The notes under the pieces are model-generated. The model did not search any database. It worked only from the letters and a program-made list of their open reading frames with translations, and had not been told where the DNA came from. A program made the position numbers and the translations under genes. From assembly GCA_910586035.1 (NCBI GenBank), contig CAJUHT010000016.1:1-42458 (forward strand): a DNA stretch of 42,458 nucleotides, given 5' to 3'. This DNA is from an uncultured Christensenella sp. (lineage in GTDB: Bacteria > Bacillota > Clostridia > Christensenellales > Borkfalkiaceae). Shown piece after piece: positions 24,606 through 31,044 of the stretch. How positions within the stretch are numbered: position 1 is the first letter of the stretch; each line of letters opens with the position of its first letter.

Positions 24606-25439
24606 ATGAAATTATACGATTTTGACGGAATGTTCGACCAGAAACTTTCCGAGTACGTAAAAAAGAATGCGGACAAGCACAGGGAAAAGGAGTGGGAGGA
24701 TATCATTCCCAAAATGTACGCCCGCTTCGGCGACACGGTTATAAAGTCGCTCGGCGTGTCTCCCAACCAGTACTATGCGCAGATGGACGACGGGCAGATA
24801 GTGGCGCAACTGCGCGCGCACTTGAAGCAAGGCGTTGCGGTAAGCGAATTTTTGTGCAACGCCATAGAGAGCAGAAATCTGAGCGAAAAGCTCATTCCCT
24901 TGCTCGACGGCACGGAGGACGAAAAGGCGTACGCGTTGAACCTTTTGGGCGCGTGCAGGCTGGCGCTTCCCGAATATATGCGCCTTATCTGTTCGGACGA
25001 GAGCGAGGATATAAAGAACACCTGCGTGGACTTTGCAAAGGAATTTGCCGACGAAGTAAAGGAGCTTGCGCTTGAAAATTACGGCAAGGGCGTGGAAAAG
25101 GAGTATATGTTGGAAATACTCTCCCGCTGCGTTTTAAAGGACGAGCGAATTTATGAAATACTTATAAAGGAATTCCGTTCCGACGGCGAAAACGTGCCTA
25201 TGCACGCAAGCTATCTCGCCGCGTACGGCGACGAGCGCGCGCTATGTTATCTCTTGGACAAGATTGACGAAGAGGGGATAAGTTTTATAGAATATCAGGA
25301 GCTTAAATACGCAATAGAAAGTCTTGGCGGCAGTTACGAAAAGGAGCGCGATTTTTCTTCCGACCCCTACTATCAGGCAATAAAGGCGCACGGCGCGGCG
25401 GGCGAAGATATCTTCGGCGGACTTTTCGGCAACAAATAA
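24606..25439 (+). CDS. HEAT-like helical repeat protein of unknown function, 277 aa
   Basis: All-alpha, soluble and acidic. The segments ALNLLGACRLALPEYMRLIC, EDIKNTCVDFAKEFADEVKE and KEYMLEILSRCVLKDERIYE repeat with HEAT-like spacing. The final GAAGEDIFGGLFGN is Gly-rich. It starts 3 bp after the TPR gene stop with the same orientation and probably the same transcript, and shares no clear family with it. I do not recognise a named family. Confidence 0.8.
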   Translation: MKLYDFDGMFDQKLSEYVKKNADKHREKEWEDIIPKMYARFGDTVIKSLGVSPNQYYAQMDDGQIVAQLRAHLKQGVAVSEFLCNAIESRNLSEKLIPLLDGTEDEKAYALNLLGACRLALPEYMRLICSDESEDIKNTCVDFAKEFADEVKELALENYGKGVEKEYMLEILSRCVLKDERIYEILIKEFRSDGENVPMHASYLAAYGDERALCYLLDKIDEEGISFIEYQELKYAIESLGGSYEKERDFSSDPYYQAIKAHGAAGEDIFGGLFGNK

Positions 25440-25460
25440 TTTTTAACTTATAAACGGAAT

Positions 25461-25504
25461 AAACCTCCGCGCGTTGGCAATAACAAGAGCGGAGGTTTTT
25501 ATTT
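25461..25504 (+). promoter_or_regulatory. Hairpin that pairs with the ribosome binding site of the next gene
   Basis: AAACCTCCGC (25461-25470) is fully complementary to GCGGAGGTTT (25489-25498); an 18-nt loop separates them and TTTTTATTT follows. The right arm contains GGAGG (25491-25495), the Shine-Dalgarno site nine bases before the ATG at 25505. It may act as terminator for the upstream operon, as a translation gate for the CotF-type genes, or both. Confidence 0.7.
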
Positions 25505-25693
25505 ATGACTCAACTGACATCGAAAGAACTTACAATGATTTCCGACGCCCTCACGTTCGAGGGGCTGATTTGCAAAAAGGCGAGGGCTTATTCCAAGTCG
25601 CTTACCGACGTGGACCTTGCCGACTGTATGGCGCGCATTGCCGACGAACATCAGAGAAGATATAACGAGCTTCTCGCAATTATAGGGGGTTAA
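25505..25693 (+). CDS. Small CotF-associated ferritin-like protein, 62 aa
   Basis: A two-helix acidic protein: LTSKELTMISDALTFEGLIC and LADCMARIADEHQRRYNELL, resembling the short helical partners commonly encoded just before CotF-type coat proteins in Clostridia. The ATG follows the GGAGG held in the hairpin at 25461-25498. It ends 3 bp before the next gene. The specific role is unknown; a coat role is inferred from the neighbour. Confidence 0.75.
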   Translation: MTQLTSKELTMISDALTFEGLICKKARAYSKSLTDVDLADCMARIADEHQRRYNELLAIIGG

Positions 25694-25696
25694 AAA

Positions 25697-25993
25697 ATGA
25701 AATTGACTAAAAGCAACACTCAGTTAAACGAAAAAGACGCAATTTTGGATATGCTCGAAAGCGAAAAACAGCTTATGTCGTTTTATACAACGGCGCTTTT
25801 CGAGGGCGGCTCCAAGAGCATAAGAAAAGGTTTTTCCGCGCACCTCAACTCGGTTGCGGAAAATCAGTACAGCCTTTTCAATCAGATGTCCACGCGCGGA
25901 TACTACACGCCGCAGCCCGCGCCCAAACAGCTTATAGACCAGATGTGCGACACTTTCAAAAAGGAAAAAAAGACGCTTCAATCCAAGGGCTGA
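25697..25993 (+). CDS. CotF-like spore coat protein, 98 aa
   Basis: Matches the coat F family pattern: an N-terminal helix with KDAILDMLESEKQLMSFYTT, a second with NSVAENQYSLFNQMSTRGYY and then TPQPAPKQLIDQM. The pattern DLL-x-EK and the RGYYxPxPA segment are typical of CotF-like proteins, which form part of the outer spore structure in Bacilli and Clostridia. It is consistent with a spore-forming host. GGGGG lies just before the ATG (25684-25688). Confidence 0.85.
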   Translation: MKLTKSNTQLNEKDAILDMLESEKQLMSFYTTALFEGGSKSIRKGFSAHLNSVAENQYSLFNQMSTRGYYTPQPAPKQLIDQMCDTFKKEKKTLQSKG

Positions 25994-26016
25994 TAAATAA
26001 ATTTAAAGGTAAAATT

Positions 26017-26047
26017 ATATGCGGGGCAATGCAATTGCCCCGCATAT
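26017..26047. terminator. Terminator-like hairpin between convergent genes
   Basis: A perfect 14-bp stem ATATGCGGGGCAAT/ATTGCCCCGCATAT with a 3-nt loop. No clear T-tract on either side. It separates the cotF-type pair from the minus-strand phosphomutase gene. Confidence 0.65.
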
Positions 26048-26066
26048 ATGCTTTAATTAAAGTGTT

Positions 26067-27284
26067 TCAACGCTTTATTTGCAAAAGCTTTTCTATAAGT
26101 TTATATCCGTCCGCAACGTACGCGCCCGTCTTTGCCGCCTCTTCCTCGGTGTAGCGCGCCGCGCCGTTGCCAAGGTCTTTTACGTTGGTGTATAAAAGAT
26201 AGGGCACAGGCTCGGAAACGTGCGTTTTGCACGCGCAGGGAGTGGGGTGGTCGGGCGTTACAAGCATAGCAAAGTCCTCGCCCGCTTCCTTAAACCTATT
26301 TATGAGCGTTGGTATTACTTTTTTGTCAATTTGCTCTATCGAATAAATTTTATGCTTAACATCGCCGTGGTGTCCGCACTCGTCGGGCGCTTCCATATGG
26401 ATATACACAAAGTCCAGCCCGCCTAAAAGGGCGTCTGCGGCGGCGTTGGCTTTCCCCGTAAAATCGGTGTCGTAGTTGCCCGTCGCGCCCGCAACGTCTA
26501 TAATTTGCATATCGGCAAGCATACCTATTCCCTTAACAAGGTCTACTGCGGAAATAATGCCGCCTTTTAACTTTCTTTCCTTTTCAAAAGGACTCAGCGC
26601 GGGTTTAGTTCCCTCGCCCCACAGCCAAACGGAGTTGGCGGGCTTCTTGCCGCAGGCTATGCGCTTTAAGTTTACGGGGTGGTCCTTTAAAAGTTCGGCG
26701 CTCTCCTTCATAATTTCAAGATATTTTGCGCCGAGTTCGCCCTTTGGCAAATGCTCTTTAACAGGTTTGTCGGAAATGTCGTGCGGGGGCGTTAAAGCGT
26801 GCCCCGTAACTCCGTTTTTAACCACGAGGCAGTGGCGGTAAGATATGCCCGCGTACAGCGTAAACACGTCGTTATCCAAGCGCTTTTTTAAAAATGCTAT
26901 TAACTCCGCCGCTTCCTCTGTGGAAATTTCGCCCGCGGAATAATCGAGCATAACCCGCTCTTCGTAATTTTTCTCTTCGGAAAGGGTTACAAGGTTGCAC
27001 CTCAGCGTTACGTCGGTATCGGAAAGTTCAATGCCCATAGAAACGGCTTCGAGCGGCGAACGCCCCGTGTAATATCTGTGCGGGTCAAAGCCGAGCACGG
27101 ACATATTTGCAACGTCGCTACCCGGTTTCATTCCGTCGGGAACGGTCTTGCACAGTCCCGCTTCCGCGCGGGGGGCAAGTTTATTCAAGTTGGGCGTGTC
27201 GGCGGCTTCGAGGCAGGTTTTGTTTCCAAGGTCCTTAATTTTCCAATCCGCCATTCCGTCGCCCAAAACGACAACGTATTTCAT
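26067..27284 (-). CDS. Archaeal-type cofactor-independent phosphoglycerate mutase / putative homoserine kinase, 405 aa
   Basis: Alkaline-phosphatase-superfamily enzyme. VVVLGDGMADW (metal site), PGSDVANMSVLGFDP (Ser nucleophile) and YTGRSPLEA are diagnostic for the ApgM group. Within it, bacterial members that start this way and are near 400 residues are often assigned as an alternative homoserine kinase (threonine pathway) instead of a glycolytic mutase. TPPHDISDK and VTPDHPTPC contain further metal ligands. CAGGAGA precedes the ATG. It is the last gene of the pfs-luxS-ung run. The choice between the two activities cannot be made from sequence alone. Confidence 0.88.
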   Translation of the reverse strand: MKYVVVLGDGMADWKIKDLGNKTCLEAADTPNLNKLAPRAEAGLCKTVPDGMKPGSDVANMSVLGFDPHRYYTGRSPLEAVSMGIELSDTDVTLRCNLVTLSEEKNYEERVMLDYSAGEISTEEAAELIAFLKKRLDNDVFTLYAGISYRHCLVVKNGVTGHALTPPHDISDKPVKEHLPKGELGAKYLEIMKESAELLKDHPVNLKRIACGKKPANSVWLWGEGTKPALSPFEKERKLKGGIISAVDLVKGIGMLADMQIIDVAGATGNYDTDFTGKANAAADALLGGLDFVYIHMEAPDECGHHGDVKHKIYSIEQIDKKVIPTLINRFKEAGEDFAMLVTPDHPTPCACKTHVSEPVPYLLYTNVKDLGNGAARYTEEEAAKTGAYVADGYKLIEKLLQIKR

Positions 27285-27315
27285 AATATAATCTCCTGAG
27301 TTGCCTGCGCAAACT

Positions 27316-27984
27316 TCAATTCAAATCCCAGTCTATGGGCGTTTTATCGTGCGCGGCTAAATAATAATTTGTCTTTGAAAAGAATCTGCACCCGAAAAAT
27401 CCGTTGTATGCGGATAGGGGCGAGGGGTGCGCGCACTGTAAAATCAAGTGCCGCCTTTGGTCGATTAGCGGCGCCTTGCTTCTCGCGTTGCCGCCCCACA
27501 GTATAAACACAACGTTTTCGCATCTGTCCGAAATGAGTTTTATAACGCTGTCGGTAAACCAAGCCCAACCGCATTTGGAGTGGCTGTTAGCCATATGCTC
27601 GCGCACGGTAAGCGTTGTGTTCAAAAGCAAAACTCCCTGCTCAGCCCATTTGGTCAAATCGCCGCAGTCGGGTTCCACAATGCCCAAATCGCTCTCTAAT
27701 TCTTTATATATATTTTTAAGGGAAGGGGGAAGGGGTATGCCGCGCTTTACCGAAAAGCAAAGCCCGTGCGCCTGTCCGGGTTCGTGGTACGGGTCCTGAC
27801 CGAGAATTACGGCTTTAACGTTTGCTATGGGCGTAAAGCGGAAGCAGTTGAAAAGGTCGTACATATCGGGGTAAACGATATGCGTGGAATATTCCTTTTT
27901 TAGGAACTCGCGTATTTTTAAATATCTTTCGTCCGCAAACAGGTGGGCGAGTTCTTCGTCCCAGCCTCCTCCTAATTTAATCAT
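27316..27984 (-). CDS. ung: Uracil-DNA glycosylase (family 1), 222 aa
   Basis: Removes uracil from DNA in base excision repair. GQDPYH (62-67, catalytic Asp64) and HPSPLSAYNGFFGC (catalytic His) are present, with PLPPSLKNIYKEL and LLLNTTLTV. The HPSPLSA motif is followed by Tyr where His is usual, a common variant. GAGG precedes the ATG. It is 31 bp from the phosphomutase gene and 29 bp from luxS, in one minus-strand run. Confidence 0.97.
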   Translation of the reverse strand: MIKLGGGWDEELAHLFADERYLKIREFLKKEYSTHIVYPDMYDLFNCFRFTPIANVKAVILGQDPYHEPGQAHGLCFSVKRGIPLPPSLKNIYKELESDLGIVEPDCGDLTKWAEQGVLLLNTTLTVREHMANSHSKCGWAWFTDSVIKLISDRCENVVFILWGGNARSKAPLIDQRRHLILQCAHPSPLSAYNGFFGCRFFSKTNYYLAAHDKTPIDWDLN

Positions 27985-28013
27985 AAGTAACCTCGCTTAA
28001 ATTTATCCGCTTT

Positions 28014-28442
28014 TTAAAGTTTTTCCAAAATATTTACATACTCCGCAATATCCTTTTTCGCGCTCTGTAAATCGTGTTCAAGGTAGTTGCCGCACTCCTC
28101 GCGCCTGTTGCCGGGTATCTCTTCAAGGGCAAGCGCGGCGGCGCAACTTTCCTTTAACAGAGCTAAAACTTCGTTATACGTAAGGTTTACCGTAAGCAGG
28201 TAAAACCCCGTTCGGCAGCCCATAGGTCCGAAGTAAATTACGTTTTCCCTTTGCGCCGAATTGCGAAGAGTCGTCGCTAAAAGATGCTCTACCGTATGTA
28301 AAGACTTGGGCGAAATAAAATCGCCGCCGTTGGGCTTTTTAAAGCGTAAGTCCCAGGTGGTAACTCCGTGGGCAACAACTCCTTCGTGCAAGCCGGTAGG
28401 CAACACGTCGTGATTTTTTGTAAAAGAAGGTATCTTATCCAT
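28014..28442 (-). CDS. luxS: S-ribosylhomocysteine lyase LuxS, 142 aa
   Basis: Cleaves S-ribosylhomocysteine to homocysteine and DPD, the AI-2 precursor. The metal-binding HTVEH (His49, Glu52, His53) and a later CGNY Cys (about 117) are present, and GPMGCRTGFYL carries the catalytic Cys. It is about ten residues shorter than most homologues. It overlaps the end of pfs by 8 bp, so the two steps of SAH recycling are translationally coupled. Confidence 0.96.
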   Translation of the reverse strand: MDKIPSFTKNHDVLPTGLHEGVVAHGVTTWDLRFKKPNGGDFISPKSLHTVEHLLATTLRNSAQRENVIYFGPMGCRTGFYLLTVNLTYNEVLALLKESCAAALALEEIPGNRREECGNYLEHDLQSAKKDIAEYVNILEKL

Positions 28443-29094
28443 TTACCGCCTCGAAAATGTTTTCAAACTCTTCGCTCAACGCCTTTGCGCACATTGCAAG
28501 GTTTATGGCAAACTGCTTAGTCGTGCTTCCCTCGCCCGCCACGTCGGAAATGGCTTTAAACGAATAGCACTGCACGCCCGCGTGTTTGCATACGTGCGCT
28601 ATCGCGCCGAATTCCATATCGCGTACGTCGGCTTTCAATGCGTCGCTGAGAAGCAGATAGTCGCGCTCGCTGTCGTCGAACCTGTCGCCAGTGCCGAGTT
28701 TCTTTGCGGGATAGCGGGGGGTGCAGTCGACGGAAATATACGGCTCAGCGTATTCGTTAAGCGTGCCAATCGGCGTTCCGTTTATTACGGAAAGGTCAAA
28801 GTCGTACTGTACAACCTGGCTTATCGAATAAATTTTGCCAATCTGCGTGCCTGCGTTGAGTCCTCCCGCAACGCCTATATTTACAATTTTGTCCGCGCCG
28901 AGGCAGTCTATTGCGTATTGCGCGCCCGCCGCCGCGTTTACCTTGCCCACGCCGCAAACAACAGCCGCGGCGGGCTTACCGTTAAGCTTACCCGAAATTA
29001 CGGTGCGCCCGTGGACTTTTTTTATTTGAGTATCGGCAAGCGCGTCAATAAAGGGATGCGCTTCGCTTTCCATTGCTATAATAAATACGGTCAT
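28435..29094 (-). CDS. mtnN: 5'-methylthioadenosine/S-adenosylhomocysteine nucleosidase, 219 aa
   Basis: Splits SAH to S-ribosylhomocysteine and adenine, directly feeding LuxS. The fold signature GVGKVNAAAGAQ, NIGVAGGLN, DMEFGAIAHVC (catalytic Glu) and AISDVAG (catalytic Asp) are all there. No Shine-Dalgarno site precedes the ATG. The promoter at 29101-29129 puts the transcription start exactly at the A of the ATG, predicting a leaderless mRNA. Confidence 0.96.
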   Translation of the reverse strand: MTVFIIAMESEAHPFIDALADTQIKKVHGRTVISGKLNGKPAAAVVCGVGKVNAAAGAQYAIDCLGADKIVNIGVAGGLNAGTQIGKIYSISQVVQYDFDLSVINGTPIGTLNEYAEPYISVDCTPRYPAKKLGTGDRFDDSERDYLLLSDALKADVRDMEFGAIAHVCKHAGVQCYSFKAISDVAGEGSTTKQFAINLAMCAKALSEEFENIFEAVNG

Positions 29095-29100
29095 ATTAAA

Positions 29101-29129
29101 ATTATATCAAAAAACCTTGCAAATTGCAA
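29101..29129 (-). promoter_or_regulatory. pfs-luxS-ung promoter (leaderless)
   Basis: TTGCAA (29124-29129), a 17-bp spacer and TATAAT (29101-29106) on the minus strand. Six bases (TTTAAT) separate the -10 box from the ATG, so position +1 is the start codon itself. Confidence 0.75.
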
Positions 29130-29147
29130 ATATTTATTTAAGCTATT

Positions 29148-29177
29148 ACATATTGGGCAAGTATTGCCACATACATT
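29148..29177 (+). promoter_or_regulatory. Sigma-E-like sporulation promoter of yunB
   Basis: ACATATT (29148-29154), a 15-bp spacer and CATACATT (29170-29177). This fits the mother-cell sigma-E pattern (-35 near KMATATT, -10 CATACAnT) and not sigma-A. The start of transcription would be within a few bases of the ATG at 29187. Confidence 0.6.
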
Positions 29178-29186
29178 ATTAACGGT

Positions 29187-29846
29187 ATGAAAAAGCGGCG
29201 CAAGCATAAACGGTTGAAAATAATAATAGCCATACTTTCCGTAATGACGATAGGTCTGCTTCTGTTTTTTCAGCGCAACGTAACCAAAATACTCATTTCA
29301 ATCAGCGAGGCTACTATCCGCTCGGTTACGACGGTTGCAGTAAACGACGCCATTTATTATACCCTCAACGACAACGTCAGGTACGAAGACCTTATAAAAA
29401 TTACTTACGACGACGCGGGCGACGTTTCCACGATTACAACCGACAGTTTAAAGATAAACAAAATTGCGAGGGATACGGCGTATCTCTCGCAGGAAAATTT
29501 GACGAGAATGAGCGCGGAGGGGATACAGGTGCCCTTGGGCGCACTTACGGGGATAGAGGCGCTTGCAGGTTTCGGGCAGAAGATAAATATAAAAATTATC
29601 CCCATTTCCAACGTGGAGTGCCGCTTTGTTTCCAAATTTACCGACGCGGGCATAAACCAGACTAAGCACTCGCTTTACCTTGAAATCGTTTCGGACATAT
29701 CAATAATTTTGCCCGACAAAACTTCCAATTGGGCGTCTACGATAGAAGTGCTCATATGCGAAAGCGTTATTGCGGGCAAAATACCGGATACTTATTTGCA
29801 GGCAACTCTTGCGGGCGGCGGCGGAAGTTTAGTGCCGAAGAAGTAA
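29187..29846 (+). CDS. yunB: Sporulation protein YunB, 219 aa
   Basis: Mother-cell sporulation protein of unknown mechanism. A basic N-terminus is followed by one membrane helix (about 10-28), then a conserved extracytoplasmic domain: AVNDAIYYTLNDNVRYEDLI, IPLG-like VPLGALTGIEALAGFG, and AGINQTKHSLYLEI, the diagnostic YunB segment. The C-terminus ends ...IPDTYLQATLAGGGG. No Shine-Dalgarno site lies before the ATG. A sigma-E-like promoter overlaps the start. It is monocistronic, divergent from pfs. Confidence 0.92.
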   Translation: MKKRRKHKRLKIIIAILSVMTIGLLLFFQRNVTKILISISEATIRSVTTVAVNDAIYYTLNDNVRYEDLIKITYDDAGDVSTITTDSLKINKIARDTAYLSQENLTRMSAEGIQVPLGALTGIEALAGFGQKINIKIIPISNVECRFVSKFTDAGINQTKHSLYLEIVSDISIILPDKTSNWASTIEVLICESVIAGKIPDTYLQATLAGGGGSLVPKK

Positions 29847-29880
29847 GATTTAAACGATGAGCTTTAATAAAAATTCACAT

Positions 29881-29921
29881 AAAAAACCTGCGCGAAATTT
29901 TTTCGCGCAGGTTTTTTACAA
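29881..29921. terminator. Bidirectional intrinsic terminator between yunB and the lipoprotein gene
   Basis: AAAAAACCTGCGCGAAA pairs perfectly with TTTCGCGCAGGTTTTTT (29881-29897 with 29901-29917), giving a 17-bp stem with A- and T-rich flanks. The right arm reaches the stop codon of the minus-strand gene. Confidence 0.93.
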
Positions 29922-30452
29922 TTCAGTTTTCTCTTTTTTAATTATACCCGTAGCGTCTAATATAAATACGGTTATAAGTCCTAAAAGTATTACGCCTGCG
30001 GTAACGCCAAAACCGATTGCATAATTTTTGTATTCGCTTTCTTCGTTTTTATTGTCATTGTTTTCTTCATTGTCATTTAGCAAAGTTATTTTAAAATTTT
30101 CAATATGTACTTTATGTTCGGCGCGAGGGTTAGATTCAAAAAAGAATGTAATAGCAATTGTTTGGTTGCCTTTTTTTACAACGTTATATTTCAAGTCGTA
30201 GTCCTCAGTGTGCGTGCCGTAATCGCTTTCGGCTTTTATTTGGAATTTAACGTTGTATTCGCCCGGTTTATAAAAATAAACTTTAAATTCACCGTCAAAA
30301 ATACAAGAGTGTAACATATTAGAACTTAATTTATAAGTTAGACTGTCTTTGACATAATATCCCGCTTTGTTGGAACATCCGCATAGCGCAAATGCGGTAA
30401 AAAGGCATAGCAGGCATATGACGGAAAATAAAGATTTTTTAATCGTTCTCAT
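29916..30452 (-). CDS. Putative lipoprotein with C-terminal membrane anchor, 178 aa
   Basis: The N-terminus is a lipoprotein signal with lipobox LCGC (Cys25, after SLFSVICLLCLFTAFALCG-type hydrophobic core). A beta-rich extracellular domain follows (about 30-125) with FYKPGEYNVKFQI. Then come an Asn/Glu-rich linker and a second helix near the C-terminus (about 145-168) followed by IIKKEKTEL. Having both a lipid anchor and a C-terminal helix is unusual. Family not recognised. The gene is AT-rich compared with its neighbours and overlaps the next minus-strand gene by 14 bp. Confidence 0.75.
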   Translation of the reverse strand: MRTIKKSLFSVICLLCLFTAFALCGCSNKAGYYVKDSLTYKLSSNMLHSCIFDGEFKVYFYKPGEYNVKFQIKAESDYGTHTEDYDLKYNVVKKGNQTIAITFFFESNPRAEHKVHIENFKITLLNDNEENNDNKNEESEYKNYAIGFGVTAGVILLGLITVFILDATGIIKKEKTEL

Positions 30453-30963
30453 TTTTTTGTTCCACCGTATGATTTTTTGTTTTCTTTTCGCGTCCGATAA
30501 ATGAAACTACGCTGTTATATATAAAGAATGCGCCGATAATGAATGCAAAAGCAGAGATTTCTATAAAATTTTCAATGGCGGTAGTAACGGCGGTATATAT
30601 TGCAATGTTGTCGGATAATATTGCTTTTTTTCTTATTACAAAAGCAAACGCAATTCCCGTTGCAACTATGAAAAAACATAGTATTGCCGAAATTAAGTTA
30701 AAAATTTTACCGTTTCCGAAATAGGCAAAGACAAAACAGATTAGGGCTGGTATTAAAATAAAACATAAGGAAAATGAAAGCCACTTTACCATTTTAATTG
30801 TTTCTTTTAATTCTTCAATAATTATTTGACCGTCATTGTCAAACAGGAAAATATCTTCTGTAAATATTGCGTCAAACAGTAACATTATAAATGAAATTAT
30901 AAGCGCAATAAGAGCAACTCCCAACAACACGGAAATTATTTTATTAGCATATTTTTTATTCAT
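30439..30963 (-). CDS. Four-helix membrane protein of unknown function, 174 aa
   Basis: Four hydrophobic helices at about 10-30, 58-80, 84-108 and 133-155; the charged C-terminus (GREKKTKNHTVEQKNEND) is cytoplasmic. AAGGGG precedes the ATG. It is the first of a two-gene AT-rich unit with the lipoprotein, whose start lies inside its last codons. No family is recognised. Confidence 0.75.
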   Translation of the reverse strand: MNKKYANKIISVLLGVALIALIISFIMLLFDAIFTEDIFLFDNDGQIIIEELKETIKMVKWLSFSLCFILIPALICFVFAYFGNGKIFNLISAILCFFIVATGIAFAFVIRKKAILSDNIAIYTAVTTAIENFIEISAFAFIIGAFFIYNSVVSFIGREKKTKNHTVEQKNEND

Positions 30964-31008
30964 ATCTTTCCCCTTTATTATATTTTATCACTTAATCAAC
31001 AATAATTC

Positions 31009-31040
31009 AATCCCCTGCGGCAAATTTGCCGCAGGGGATT
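31009..31040. terminator. Palindromic hairpin at the end of pheT
   Basis: A perfect 32-bp palindrome AATCCCCTGCGGCAAA plus its complement (31009-31040), five bases after the pheT stop. It has a weak T-tract on the minus strand, so termination efficiency is uncertain. Confidence 0.75.
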
Positions 31041-31044
31041 TCAG

